Assembly (NCBI GenBank): GCA_046328115.1
Contig: JAXLXE010000001.1
Coordinates: forward strand, 1,240,001 to 1,304,000
Origin: JAXLXE01 sp046328115
GTDB taxonomy: Bacteria > Chloroflexota > UBA6077 > JACCZL01
DNA: 64,000 nucleotides
Reading direction: 5' to 3'
The first letter of the stretch is position 1. Each line of letters opens with the position of its first letter. The position numbers were made by a program, and so were the translations under genes. The notes under the pieces are model-generated. The model saw nothing but the letters and a program-made list of their open reading frames with translations, was not told the DNA's origin and ran no database searches. Below, in pieces: positions 44,517 through 54,704 of this stretch.

Positions 44517-45853
44517 TCGGCCCAGAGCGATTCCGCGCCGCCGCCCAGCGAGTGCTTCGCGCCTCGACCGCGGATCAGACGGAAGTGGTCCTGCTGGGTA
44601 CCGACTCCGCGCTCACACGGTTCGCGTCCTCCCAGGTGCACCAGAACGTGAGCGAGTCCAACGCCGAGATCCGCGTGCGGGCAATCGTCGGGCGACGCGC
44701 GGGCGTCGCCACCACGAACGACCTGTCAGACAGCAGTCTGGACGCGCTCTCGGAGCGCGCCATCGAGATCGCCCGGCTCCTACCTGAAGACGCGGAGCTG
44801 CCGCGGCTCAGCGAAAACCACCCTGAGCCGGCCGGGCGTGTCGACGATCCCACCGCCACGTGCTCCCCATCTACGCGGGCCACCATGGTCAAGGTGATCT
44901 GCGATCTCGCGGTTGACGCGCAGCTCGACGCGTCCGGCGCGCTCACCACCGAGCGGAGCGAGATCGGCGTCCTCAATTCCGAGGGCACGTCCGCCTACGA
45001 CGAGTCGACTCGCGCCCACCTTGTCACGGTGATCATGGGCGCGGGCTCCGGGTACGCCGAACGCTCGTCGGGCTCGATCGGCACAATAGACGCCGAGGCG
45101 GTCGGCCGCGAGGCCGTCTCCCGGGCTCTCCGCAATCGCGACCCCATCCGCGTGGAGCCCGGCGAATACCAGGTGGTCCTGGAGGAGTACGCCGTGGGCG
45201 AGGTCCTCACCTACCTGGCCTACATCGGGTTCAGCGCCCAGGCGGTCCAGGAAGGCCGCGGTTTCATGGCCGGACGCCTGGGCCAGCAGATCATGGACCC
45301 CCGCATCTCCATCTGGGACGACGCGTTCGACGCCAGCGGGATCCCCACGGGCTTCGATTACGAAGGCGCCACCAAGCACCGCGTGGACCTGATCCAGAAC
45401 GGGGTGGCCAACGCCGTCGTCCACGATGCGCGCACCGCGCGCAAAGCCGGCGTTGCCAACACTGGCCACGGGTTACCGGCACCCAGCACGTTTGGCCCCT
45501 TTCCTGGCCACCTGTTCATGACCACCGGTGACGTACCCAGGCAACACCTGGCCCACGGGATCGATCGTGGAATCTGGGTGACGCGGTTTCATTATGTCAA
45601 TGTCGCCCATCCCGAGCGCGCCATGCTGACCGGCATGACCCGCGACGGCACCTTCTTGATCGAGCACGGCGAAATCACCCGACCGGTCGCGAACCTCCGG
45701 TTCACGCAGAGCTTCCTGGAATCCTTCAGCGCGCTCCGCGCCATCAGCCGCGAGAGCAGCCTGATCGACGCGTGGGGTGGCGTCGTGAGCGCGCCGGCCG
45801 TGGCGCTGGACCGGTTCACGTTCACGGGCGTGACCGGTGACGAGGCCGTATGA
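44513..45853 (+). CDS. tldE: TldE/PmbA-family subunit
   Basis: 446 residues; ATG overlaps the tldD stop. It shares the TldD fold, for example the glycine-rich N-terminal SALTRFASSQVHQNVSESN and RNDP-like middle (EAVSRALRNRDPIRVEPGEY), but lacks the HExxH motif, as TldE does. It is required for the TldD-TldE protease. It ends four bases into the RNase III gene (ATGA), an arrangement that suggests one transcript through rnc and smc. Confidence 0.88.
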   Translation: MIGPERFRAAAQRVLRASTADQTEVVLLGTDSALTRFASSQVHQNVSESNAEIRVRAIVGRRAGVATTNDLSDSSLDALSERAIEIARLLPEDAELPRLSENHPEPAGRVDDPTATCSPSTRATMVKVICDLAVDAQLDASGALTTERSEIGVLNSEGTSAYDESTRAHLVTVIMGAGSGYAERSSGSIGTIDAEAVGREAVSRALRNRDPIRVEPGEYQVVLEEYAVGEVLTYLAYIGFSAQAVQEGRGFMAGRLGQQIMDPRISIWDDAFDASGIPTGFDYEGATKHRVDLIQNGVANAVVHDARTARKAGVANTGHGLPAPSTFGPFPGHLFMTTGDVPRQHLAHGIDRGIWVTRFHYVNVAHPERAMLTGMTRDGTFLIEHGEITRPVANLRFTQSFLESFSALRAISRESSLIDAWGGVVSAPAVALDRFTFTGVTGDEAV

Positions 45854-46635
45854 GCCCGGAGCGAGCGCCCGTCGCGCCGCCGGGCGCGGCCTTCCCGGAG
45901 CCTGACGTCTCCGACCTCGAGCGGCACCTGGGCGTCTCCTTCGCGGACCGATCGATCGCCCGCCAGGCGCTGATCCACAAGTCGCTCACCAACGACTACG
46001 GCCGGCCCGGGATCGACTCAAACGAGCGCCTCGAGTTCCTGGGCGACGCGGTGGTTGGCGAGGCCATCGCCGACCTGCTCTATCGCAAGTTCCCGGCGAA
46101 CGACGAGGGCCAGCTCACCCTCCTCCGCGCCTCGCTGGTCCGCGCCTCCACGCTGGCTCGCTGGGCTCGCGAGCTCCACCTGGGCGACTTGATCCAACTG
46201 GGCCGCGGCGAGCACCGCACGGGCGGGCGCGACCGCGACCCGCTCCTGGCAAGCTGCTTCGAGGCGGTGGTCGGCGCCGTCTACCTGGATCAGGGACGCG
46301 AGGCTGCCTTTGACCTGGTCCAGGGGTTCGCGCGCGACGAGACCGCGGGCTGGGACGGCGCGCCCGTCCTGGATGCCAAGTCGCAGCTCCAGCAGACCAG
46401 CCAGGCGCACTACGGCGTGACACCGAGCTACGAGGTCATCGAGCACACCGGCCCGCAGCACAGCCCCACGTTCACCATCCGAGTCACCGCGGGCCTGGGC
46501 GTGCAGGCGATCGGCACAGGCGGCAGCAAGCAGGCCGCCCAACAGGCCGCGGCGACCGCGGCACTCGCGATGCTGGGCGAGACAGACGCCGCCCCCCAAA
46601 CCGCGGACACCCAAGAGGACGGCGCGACGCCCTAG
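45850..46635 (+). CDS. rnc: Ribonuclease III
   Basis: 261 residues; ATG overlaps the tldE stop. The RNase III catalytic signature NERLEFLGDAVVGEAI (residues about 57-72) is present with the acidic residues in place, followed by LRASLVRASTLARWA and ASCFEAVVGAVYLDQG. The C-terminal double-stranded RNA-binding domain reads DAKSQLQQTSQAHYGVTPSY ... GTGGSKQAAQQAAATAAL. It processes rRNA precursors and degrades dsRNA. smc lies 15 bases further, a common bacterial neighbour. Confidence 0.95.
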   Translation: MSPERAPVAPPGAAFPEPDVSDLERHLGVSFADRSIARQALIHKSLTNDYGRPGIDSNERLEFLGDAVVGEAIADLLYRKFPANDEGQLTLLRASLVRASTLARWARELHLGDLIQLGRGEHRTGGRDRDPLLASCFEAVVGAVYLDQGREAAFDLVQGFARDETAGWDGAPVLDAKSQLQQTSQAHYGVTPSYEVIEHTGPQHSPTFTIRVTAGLGVQAIGTGGSKQAAQQAAATAALAMLGETDAAPQTADTQEDGATP

Positions 46636-46650
46636 TCGCCGCCGCGAGAC

Positions 46651-49600
46651 GTGCACCTCAAACAGATCGACCTGGTCGGGTTCAAGAGCTTCGCCGCTCG
46701 CACCAGCTTCGTCTTCGAGCCTGGCGTAACGGTCCTCTGCGGCCCGAACGGCTCCGGCAAGAGCAACGTGTCGGACGCCGTTCGCTGGGCGCTTGGCGAG
46801 CAGAACGCGCGCGCCATCCGCGGCCGCAAGAGCGAGGATGTGATCTTCGTGGGCTCCCAGGGCCGCCAGCCGCTGGGCCTGGCTGAGGTCTCGCTCACGC
46901 TCGACAACGCCGACGGACGCATCCCTCTGGAGTTCGGCGAGGTCCGCGTGACCCGCCGCGTCTATCGGTCCGGCGAAGCCGAGTACCTGGTGAATGGCAC
47001 GCGGACGCGGCTGAGGGACATCCACGCCTGGCTGCTGCACGCCGCGCTGGACCCGGACGCGTACGTGGTAGTTGGCCAGGGCTCCGTGGATGAGCTGATC
47101 CTCCAGCGGCCAGAGGAGCGCCGCGCCGTGCTGGAGAACGCCGCGGACACCCGCCGCCATCAGGCACGGCTCGCCGAGACGCGATCCCGCATCGCGGCCA
47201 CTGAGGAGAACCTCGTGCGCTGCCGCGCCGTCATCGCGGAGCTAGAGCCCCACGTCTCGCGGCTCAGGACCCAATCCGAGAAGGCAGATCGCTACCGGGC
47301 CGTCCGCGTCGAGCTCGCGGACGTGGCTGCCCGCTGGTTCCGCCACTCGCTCCGCGGCGCTCAGAATGAGCTACAGTCGGCCCGTCGCGACGCCGAAAGG
47401 GCCCGTGCGAAGCTGGATGAGACCGATTCCGAGATCGCCGAGGCGGAGCTCCAGCTTTCTCGCACCGCGGCCGGCCTCCACGAGCTCGAGTCTGCGCTCG
47501 CGGCAGACGAGGACCGTGCGCGGGCCTTGCGTGACGATCTGGCAGCGCGCACGCGTGACGTGGCGATCGCCGAAGAGCGCCTGGCCTCCAGCCAGCGCGC
47601 CGCGGCCAGCGTTTCCCAGGACCTGGAGGCGGCCAGGTCGCGCGTCTCGCAGCTTGATGACGAGATCGGCGAGATTCAGGCGGCGGTGGCCCGCGAGGCA
47701 GGCGCGCTGGCGGAGGCACAGGCCGCGCTGGATGAAGCGAGCCGTGAGGAGCAACGGCTCCGTGCGGCCGCCGGCGAGCTCCGTTCCGAGCTCCAGGCGC
47801 TGGACACAAAGCTCACGGCCGCGCGTGAGGCGGTGTCCGGCGCTCAACGATCGTTGGCCGAGTGGCGCGATCGAGCCGCGCGAGCGCAGCGCGACCTTGA
47901 CGAGCTGGGGAAGACCGTTGGGCAGCGGGAGCAAGACCTCACGACAGCCCAGACCGAGTCCCAGTCCAGGTCAGAGGCGGCCGCCGAGGCCCAGGGTCGC
48001 CTGGAGGCGCTGCGTCGCGAGTGGGACACGCTGCAGCAGGAGCGCGAGAAGGCCTCGGCCGCCGTGTCCACCCTCCGCCGAGAACGCCACGAGGCGGACG
48101 GCGAGCTCCAGCGGCTGGCGATCGAGCAGCGCGGTCTCGAGGATCTTTTGGCCACCGACCGATCTGGCGTTGGGTCTGCCGCGCGCGGGCGCGAGGGGTA
48201 CGCGGGCCTCGTGGCCGGCTTGTTCAGCACGCCGGATCGCCTCGTTACGGCGATCACCGCCGCCCTTGAGCACCGGGCCCAGACCCTGGTGTTCCAGCGG
48301 ACCGACCAGGCGCGCGGCCTGCTCAACGAAGTCGCCCAGACGGCGAAGAGCCGTGTGGGCGCCGTCAGCGTGACCCCGCCCGGCGGCAACCACGAGACCA
48401 CGCTGATCGTCGCGGCGCTGGAAGGGCTGCCGTACCTGGGTATAGCAGCGGATCTGGTCGGCTGTGAGCCGCCGTACGCATCGCTGAAATCGCGCCTGCT
48501 GGGCGACACCGTCGTGGTGGAGACGGGCCGCGCGGCGGACGCCGTCACGGCCCGCCTGTGGTCGGCTGGCACGCTGCCCTCCTGGCAGGTAGTCACCCTG
48601 GACGGTGAGGTCACCCGCTCCAACGGCGAGTGGCGGACCGGTCACGACCGCGGCGCCGAGCGGCTGGTCGGCGTCCGCGCCGCGCTGGACGAGGTGTCCG
48701 CCAGGCTGGTCACCGCGCGGAACGCCGCCGAGGCGATCGCCCAACGCATGTCGGAAGCGGAGACCGCGGACGCGGAGCGCGCCAGGCAAGCACAGGCGAT
48801 CCAGCCTGCTGTCCGTGCGGCGGAGCAGGCAGATCGTCAGGCCGCGCTCGCGGCGCAGGCGGCGGCCACCCGAACCGATCGGCTCACCCGCGAGCTGTCA
48901 GAGGTCCGGTCGGCCACGCCGCGTCTGCACCAAACGCTGGAGCGGGCCGCCCGCGAGCAGGCGAGCCAGGCAGAAGCCCTGGCTGTCGCTGAGGCCAACC
49001 ACGCCCGTCAGCTCGCCGCCCGCGGCGAGCTGGACGCGCGCGTCCGTTCGGCCGGCGCGAGCTGGGAGGACGCCCGCCACCAGGTCACCGAGCTCCGCGC
49101 GCAGCACGCCGCCCAGCGCTCCGCGCTCGAAGCCCGCCGGGCGCTGGGGGACCGCCTGGCCAGAACGCGGACCGAGGCTGAGCGCGCGATCGCGGAGATC
49201 GATCGACGCGCCGCCGCCGAGCGTGAGCAGGCGGCTCGCCTCGTCCAGGAGATCGCCGCTGCCAGAACCGGGCTGGAAACCTGCCGTGCCGAACTGGAGC
49301 CGGTCGAGCGGCGCGTCGGCGAGGCACGGGCGCGCCGCTCCCAGATCGCCAGCGGGCGGCTGGAGATGGAACAGCGAACCACCCAGATCCGCGCCGTGTC
49401 GCGGGCCCAGCGGACCGTGGTGGAGGCCGCCGCGATCGAGGCGTCACGCGCGGGCGACCGCCTGGAGCGGATGCATCGCGAAGCGCGCGAGTGGTGCGAG
49501 GAGGCCGGCCTGGACCTGGACGAGGGCGGCGAGCCCACCGCCCTCCCGTTGCTTTTCCAGCCCGGCGCCGACGACGATCGCGAAGCGGCTGTGGCGGAGT

Positions 49601-50268
49601 TCGATCCAGACGCGGCCCGCCGCCGGATGAACGCCCTGCGCCGCGAGCTCCGCGCCATCGGCCCGGTCAACGAGGACACACTCCGCGAGTTGGCGGAGCT
49701 TGGCGAGCGGCACCAGTTCCTGGTCGAGCAGACGTCGGATCTGGACCAGACGCTAGCCGAGCTTCGCACCACCATGGAAGAGCTAGAGGTCATGATGCGC
49801 GGCGCCTTCGACAACGCCTTCGGCGCGGTCAACGGGTTCTTCGCCGAGTACTTTGCTCGGCTGTTCGGCGGCGGACACGCGGAGCTCATCCTCACCCGGC
49901 CGGACGACGTGCTGACCACCGGCGTGGACATCGTCGCCCGCCCGCCCGGCAAGCGTCTCCAGCCTCTGGTCAGCCTGTCCGGCGGCGAGCGAGCGCTCAC
50001 CATGGTGGCGCTAATCTTCGCCCTGCTCAAGACAAACCCAGCACCATTCTGCGTACTGGACGAGGTAGACGCCGCGCTAGACGAGTCGAACGTGCGGCGC
50101 TTCACCGGAATGCTGGAAGAGCTCAGCGACCGCACCCAGTTCATCGTGGTCACGCACAACCGCGCCACCATGGAGATCGCAAAGTTCCTGTACGGGATAT
50201 CCATGGACACCAATGGAGTGAGCTCGGTGGTCTCGCTCAAGCTGCCCGCCGAGAGCTCCGCGGTGTGA
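46651..50268 (+). CDS. smc: Chromosome segregation protein SMC
   Basis: 1205 residues. GTG start. Walker A GPNGSGKSNVSDAVRW (about residue 31) and the signature LSGGERALTMVALIFALLK with Walker B FCVLDEVDAALDESNV (about 1110-1150) form the ABC-type ATPase head. Two long coiled coils (about 165-500 and 660-1030) flank a hinge (about 510-660, starting with YAGLVAGLFSTPDRLVTAI). It condenses and organises chromosomes with ScpA and ScpB, which are not in this window. The head is complete and the reading frame unbroken. Confidence 0.96.
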   Translation: MHLKQIDLVGFKSFAARTSFVFEPGVTVLCGPNGSGKSNVSDAVRWALGEQNARAIRGRKSEDVIFVGSQGRQPLGLAEVSLTLDNADGRIPLEFGEVRVTRRVYRSGEAEYLVNGTRTRLRDIHAWLLHAALDPDAYVVVGQGSVDELILQRPEERRAVLENAADTRRHQARLAETRSRIAATEENLVRCRAVIAELEPHVSRLRTQSEKADRYRAVRVELADVAARWFRHSLRGAQNELQSARRDAERARAKLDETDSEIAEAELQLSRTAAGLHELESALAADEDRARALRDDLAARTRDVAIAEERLASSQRAAASVSQDLEAARSRVSQLDDEIGEIQAAVAREAGALAEAQAALDEASREEQRLRAAAGELRSELQALDTKLTAAREAVSGAQRSLAEWRDRAARAQRDLDELGKTVGQREQDLTTAQTESQSRSEAAAEAQGRLEALRREWDTLQQEREKASAAVSTLRRERHEADGELQRLAIEQRGLEDLLATDRSGVGSAARGREGYAGLVAGLFSTPDRLVTAITAALEHRAQTLVFQRTDQARGLLNEVAQTAKSRVGAVSVTPPGGNHETTLIVAALEGLPYLGIAADLVGCEPPYASLKSRLLGDTVVVETGRAADAVTARLWSAGTLPSWQVVTLDGEVTRSNGEWRTGHDRGAERLVGVRAALDEVSARLVTARNAAEAIAQRMSEAETADAERARQAQAIQPAVRAAEQADRQAALAAQAAATRTDRLTRELSEVRSATPRLHQTLERAAREQASQAEALAVAEANHARQLAARGELDARVRSAGASWEDARHQVTELRAQHAAQRSALEARRALGDRLARTRTEAERAIAEIDRRAAAEREQAARLVQEIAAARTGLETCRAELEPVERRVGEARARRSQIASGRLEMEQRTTQIRAVSRAQRTVVEAAAIEASRAGDRLERMHREAREWCEEAGLDLDEGGEPTALPLLFQPGADDDREAAVAEFDPDAARRRMNALRRELRAIGPVNEDTLRELAELGERHQFLVEQTSDLDQTLAELRTTMEELEVMMRGAFDNAFGAVNGFFAEYFARLFGGGHAELILTRPDDVLTTGVDIVARPPGKRLQPLVSLSGGERALTMVALIFALLKTNPAPFCVLDEVDAALDESNVRRFTGMLEELSDRTQFIVVTHNRATMEIAKFLYGISMDTNGVSSVVSLKLPAESSAV

Positions 50269-50332
50269 TCCGTCCGCGCCTCGCGCCCGGGTGCTCACCA
50301 TTGCCCGCCCTCCGGCGTAGGCCCCATTCCTC

Positions 50333-52147
50333 GTGACCCTCCTCACCCCACTGGCGCTGGTAGGATTGGCCCTCATCCCCCTGGTCGTTCTGCTCCACGC
50401 CCTCCGTCCACGGCCCCGCCCGCTCCTGGTATCCGCCGCGTTTCTGTGGCGAAACCTCGGCCCAACGCGACCGACCCGCCGATCGCTGCGCCGCCCGCCC
50501 CTGACGGCGGAGCTGCTGTGCCAACTGCTGGCGGTGATCGCGCTCACGCTCTCGCTGACCCAGCCCCAGGTGCAGGGCCCGCCCCCACGCGGTGTGATCG
50601 CCGTGATCGACGCGTCCGGCAGCATGCTCGCCGTTGACGTGACGCCCAACCGATTCGAGGCAGCTCTCGCTGCCCTCCGGAGCGACCTCGCGAGCCTGAG
50701 CGCTGGCGATCGGGTGAGTCTCATCCGGGCGGCCGCGCGGCCTACCCTGATCGCCCACGACGTGCCGCCGGGCGTTGCCACGGCTCGGCTGGACACCCTC
50801 CGCCCCTCAGCCGCGGCCGTGGAGATGCGCGACGCGCTGGCCCTCGCCGACTCACTGGCCCGCTCCAGCACCCGCTCACTCCCCGAGATCAAGGTGTATA
50901 CGGACGGCGCCTTCCCCGACGTTGCGGCTCCCGCCAATCCCGTCGCACCCATGGAGTTTCAGATCACCGGAACGGCCAACACCAACCAGTCCATCGTCCG
51001 CCTGTGGGAAGGCGGTGCCACCGCGAGCCAGGCGGGGATTGGCGTGACCGTGGCCAACCACGGCGGGGAACCCATGAGGCGGGGTCTCATCGTCTCAGCG
51101 GACGGGATCGAGGTGGAACGCCGCACCGTGAGCCTGCCCCCCGACAGCGAAGGCCAGATCACCGCCGTGGTGCCGGCCCGAACCCGGCGGGTCCGCGTTG
51201 AGCTGGCTGGCAGCGATGCGTTGCCCGCTGACGACTCCCTGGAGCTGGTCTCAACCGATTCCGCCGCCACGCGCGTCTTGCTGGTCTCCCGATCAGGTGG
51301 CGCCATCGAGCGGGCGCTCCGCGCGATTCCGGGTGCCGAGATCCAGACGATTGCGCCAGATCGTTTTGCCGACGCTGCGGACGCCGACGTAGTGGTGCTC
51401 GACGGCTACGTCCCCTCGCCTCCACCTGCCCTCCCCTTGCTGGTCGTCAATCCACCGCTGGGCACCCCGCTGTGGCCGGCCACCGGCCACGCGGACCAGG
51501 TCGCCCCCACGCGCGTGGACCCCACCCACTGGCTCCTGGCCGGCCTGGACACCCGTGCCGCCCGCTTCAACCACGTGGCACAGGCAGCCCAGCCAGCCTG
51601 GGCGCGCGCCGTGGTCGATGGAACGGCGGGCCCCCTCGTGCTGGAGGGCCGTGCGCTCGGTCGACCCACAGTGCTGCTGACGTTTGACGCCAACGATCCC
51701 GCCCTGCAGCAGTCGCTGGCCCTCCCACTGCTAGTGAACAACGCGCTGGCCGGCCTCAAGCGCGACCGCGCGGTGACCGACGCTACGCCCGACGAGGAGC
51801 TCACCATCCCGGTGCCACCCGATGCCACGGCTACGCTGATCAGGCCGGACGGTGGGCGGATAGCGCTGACAGCCTCAGGCGAGTTACTGGTCGTCCGCGG
51901 TATTGACGTGCCCGGCCGCTACCGAGTGGTCGGCGCCGGCGACGCCACGACGCTCGCCCAGCCGTACGTTCGACTGGCCAGCCGCACTGAGGGTGCCATC
52001 GCCCCGCGAGCGGTCCCAACCGTCCTCCCCACCGACGCCACAGCCCGCCCGACCGAGCCAACCGTCGTGGACCTCGCGCCGTGGTGCCTGGCGGCCGCGC
52101 TGCTGGCGTTCGCGGGCTCGTGGCTGTTCGCACGGCGGGCATCGTGA
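50333..52147 (+). CDS. BatA-like membrane protein with von Willebrand A domain
   Basis: 604 residues. The N-terminal BatA block has two hydrophobic helices (about 5-22 and 60-80). A VWA domain follows with the MIDAS motif IDASGSM (Asp about residue 93) and later VKVYTDGAF. The end carries one more membrane helix (WCLAAALLAFAGSWLFA). Similar proteins form aerotolerance/Bat-type complexes in the cytoplasmic membrane with MoxR ATPases, none of which is visible here. The stop overlaps the next gene (GTGA). Confidence 0.8.
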   Translation: MTLLTPLALVGLALIPLVVLLHALRPRPRPLLVSAAFLWRNLGPTRPTRRSLRRPPLTAELLCQLLAVIALTLSLTQPQVQGPPPRGVIAVIDASGSMLAVDVTPNRFEAALAALRSDLASLSAGDRVSLIRAAARPTLIAHDVPPGVATARLDTLRPSAAAVEMRDALALADSLARSSTRSLPEIKVYTDGAFPDVAAPANPVAPMEFQITGTANTNQSIVRLWEGGATASQAGIGVTVANHGGEPMRRGLIVSADGIEVERRTVSLPPDSEGQITAVVPARTRRVRVELAGSDALPADDSLELVSTDSAATRVLLVSRSGGAIERALRAIPGAEIQTIAPDRFADAADADVVVLDGYVPSPPPALPLLVVNPPLGTPLWPATGHADQVAPTRVDPTHWLLAGLDTRAARFNHVAQAAQPAWARAVVDGTAGPLVLEGRALGRPTVLLTFDANDPALQQSLALPLLVNNALAGLKRDRAVTDATPDEELTIPVPPDATATLIRPDGGRIALTASGELLVVRGIDVPGRYRVVGAGDATTLAQPYVRLASRTEGAIAPRAVPTVLPTDATARPTEPTVVDLAPWCLAAALLAFAGSWLFARRAS

Positions 52148-54657
52148 TCGGCCTGCTCGCCTGGTGGTGGATGGTCCTGATCGCGCTTGCGATCGGGGCG
52201 GCGCTGCTCGCGGGCGCACGCCACCCAAGGCGCCGACTTGCTCACGCGGGCGCGGCGTTGTGTGCCACTCTGCTCCTGGGCGCGGCTGCGCTGAACCCGG
52301 CCTGGCGGGCCAGCGACGACCGACTCTCGGTGGTCTTCCTCCTGGACGAGTCGGACAGCATGGGTGAGTCTGGCCGCGCCAACTCCCAGAGCTGGCTTGA
52401 GCGCGCGCTCGCCGCGCAGGGTCCAGACGACACGTTTTCCGTCGTTCGCTTCGGTCGGGACGCCCGCGTCTCTACGCCAGACCAGCCCGGCGGACCCGTG
52501 GATCGGAGCGCCACCGGCCTGGAATCCGCGATCAGGCTGGCACGCTCGCTTATCCCGACCGACGCTCGCGGCCGCATGGTGCTGTTGAGCGACGGCCACG
52601 AGACCGGCGGCAGCGTGATGACCGCCCTGTCCAACCTGGACGACCCTGCCGCCCCCGTGCTGGTCGTCGAGGGAGGCGGCATCGGCACCTCTGCAGAGGT
52701 TGGCGTAACGGAGATCACGGCGCCCACATCCGTCCGCGACGGCGCGGCCTTCGAGGCCATCGTAGCCATCGAGAGCACCGTCCAGACGACGGCCCGGCTG
52801 CTCGTCGCCGTGAACGGGGGATCGCCCACCGAGGAGCGCGTGCAGCTAGCTCCGGGGACAACGCGGGTGACGGTGCCCCGCCGCGCGCGCTCCTCAGGCT
52901 CGGCCACGGTCCAGACGACCCGAGTGGAGGTGGTCGCCGAGCAAGACACTCGTTCCGAGAACAACGTGATCGAGCACGCCACGGTCATCCACCCGGCCGG
53001 ACACATCCTCGTGGTGGAGGGCAGCCGGGGTGCCGGAGCACAGTTCATCGCTGCCGTGCGCGAGAGCGGCACGTCCACCGAAGCCGCCGGCCCAGAAATC
53101 ATACCGCCCCGGCCGGAGCAGCTCGATCGATTCGACGCGGTAGCCCTGGCCGATGTCGCCGCCACCCAGCTCACGCTGGACCAACAACGGACGCTTGTCG
53201 AGCTGGTCCGCACCCACGGCAAGGGGCTGCTGGTCCTGGGCGGCCGTGCCAGCTACGCCCTTGGCGGCTACGCGGGCACCGAGCTGGCCGAGCTGTTACC
53301 CGTAATCCCCGAGCCACCCACTCGGAGGAACGAGGGCACCGTCGGGCTGTACCTGGTCATCGACAAATCCGGCAGCATGGAGTTCGGCCGGCGCGAGCCC
53401 TCCAAGATCGCGATGGCCCGTGAGGCAGCCACGCTGGCCCTGGACTCGCTCCGGATGGGGGACACCGTCGGGGTCCTGGCCTTCGACGCGCGGTTTAGCT
53501 GGATCGTCCAACCGCAGCAGATCAAGGGCCCCACGGACGTGCGGGCTGCCCAGCAGCGCGTTGAGCTGCTCAAGGCAGACGGCGGCACCGCGATCTTCCC
53601 CGCCCTGGAGGCGGCCTACGGCGCTGCCGCGCGGATGGCCGCCGATCTCAAACACATCATCCTGCTCACGGACGGCCAGTCGGCCAGCGCCGACTACGCC
53701 GCGCTGATCCAACGCATGCAGCCCTCGCGCATCACCCTCTCCACCATCGGCGTCGGATCGGACGCGGACACCAGGCTGCTCACCGAGCTCGCGGCGATGG
53801 GCTCCGGCCGCTACTACTTCACGGAGCGGGCGGAGGACGTGCCCAAGATCACCACCAAGGAGGCTGCCATCGTCACCCGCAGCGCGCTGGTGGAGGGCCA
53901 GATCGCCACCCGAGCGCTGGAGCCCAGCGCCCTGCTGGCGCCCTTCGGCGGCCGAACGCTGCCCGCGGTCTCCGGCTACGTCTCGGTACTCCCCCGCGAC
54001 CGGGCGACCACGGTGCTTCAGACGGAGCGCGGCGATCCACTCCTGGCGCACTGGCGCTTTGGCCTCGGGCGCGTGGCCGCCTGGACCTCGGACGCCCGCG
54101 GGGAGTGGACAACCGAGTGGCACCAGGCGCCCGTGCGCGAGTTCTGGAGCCAGCTCGTGAGCTGGACCATGACCGAACCCACGCGCGGCGGCCTCCACGC
54201 CGCGGCCACCGCCTCCGGCCCACTGCTTGGCGTGCGCGCGACGGCCGCTGGCAACAACGGCGGCGATGTCCGCGCCACCGTGATCGGCCCAGACGGCACC
54301 GCTCGCGAGATCCCACTGGCGGCCAGCAACGGCGGCCAGTTCGAGGCAAGCGTCCTCGCCCCCGCGCGTGGCACCTACCAGATTCGCGCGTACCGCGCCG
54401 GCGCCCCAGAGTCCTTCGCCCTGGCCGCGGTGGCCGTCAACGACTCCGTGGAACACGGGACCGTGGGGCGGAATGATGCCCTGCTCTCCCGGCTGATGGC
54501 AGCCTCCGGCGGACACGCGATCTCGGATCCGTCCGAGGCGTTCGCGCGCGATGGTGTCGTGGGTCGCGCCCGTGACCTGCCGCTCTGGTGGTGGCTGGCC
54601 GCCGCCGCGCTGCTCGCCTACGTGGTGCAGATCGCCTTGCGGCGCCTCTGGACCTAA
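52144..54657 (+). CDS. Membrane protein with two VWA domains and a GATase1-like central domain
   Basis: 837 residues from GTG 52144, overlapping the previous gene stop. Two N-terminal membrane helices precede a VWA domain with VFLLDESDSMGES (MIDAS about residue 68). Residues about 290-395 resemble a class I amidotransferase-like domain (HILVVEGSRG ... LLVLGGRASYALGGYAG). A second VWA domain has LYLVIDKSGSME (MIDAS about residue 407), and the C-terminus has a membrane helix and basic end. Such proteins are common next to BatA-type genes; function unknown. The two MIDAS motifs differ (DESDS and DKSGS). Confidence 0.8.
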   Translation: MIGLLAWWWMVLIALAIGAALLAGARHPRRRLAHAGAALCATLLLGAAALNPAWRASDDRLSVVFLLDESDSMGESGRANSQSWLERALAAQGPDDTFSVVRFGRDARVSTPDQPGGPVDRSATGLESAIRLARSLIPTDARGRMVLLSDGHETGGSVMTALSNLDDPAAPVLVVEGGGIGTSAEVGVTEITAPTSVRDGAAFEAIVAIESTVQTTARLLVAVNGGSPTEERVQLAPGTTRVTVPRRARSSGSATVQTTRVEVVAEQDTRSENNVIEHATVIHPAGHILVVEGSRGAGAQFIAAVRESGTSTEAAGPEIIPPRPEQLDRFDAVALADVAATQLTLDQQRTLVELVRTHGKGLLVLGGRASYALGGYAGTELAELLPVIPEPPTRRNEGTVGLYLVIDKSGSMEFGRREPSKIAMAREAATLALDSLRMGDTVGVLAFDARFSWIVQPQQIKGPTDVRAAQQRVELLKADGGTAIFPALEAAYGAAARMAADLKHIILLTDGQSASADYAALIQRMQPSRITLSTIGVGSDADTRLLTELAAMGSGRYYFTERAEDVPKITTKEAAIVTRSALVEGQIATRALEPSALLAPFGGRTLPAVSGYVSVLPRDRATTVLQTERGDPLLAHWRFGLGRVAAWTSDARGEWTTEWHQAPVREFWSQLVSWTMTEPTRGGLHAAATASGPLLGVRATAAGNNGGDVRATVIGPDGTAREIPLAASNGGQFEASVLAPARGTYQIRAYRAGAPESFALAAVAVNDSVEHGTVGRNDALLSRLMAASGGHAISDPSEAFARDGVVGRARDLPLWWWLAAAALLAYVVQIALRRLWT

Positions 54658-54691
54658 CGCCACCGCCCGATGCCCGGCCCCCGACGCTGGC

Positions 54692-54697
54692 TATAAT
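54692..54697 (+). promoter_or_regulatory. Perfect TATAAT -10 with leaderless start
   Basis: TATAAT at 54692-54697 lies only seven bases before the ATG at 54705. Transcription from it would begin at about the ATG, so the mRNA is probably leaderless. No ribosome-binding site is present. A weak -35 cannot be identified. Confidence 0.5.
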
Positions 54698-54704
54698 CCG
54701 CCCC

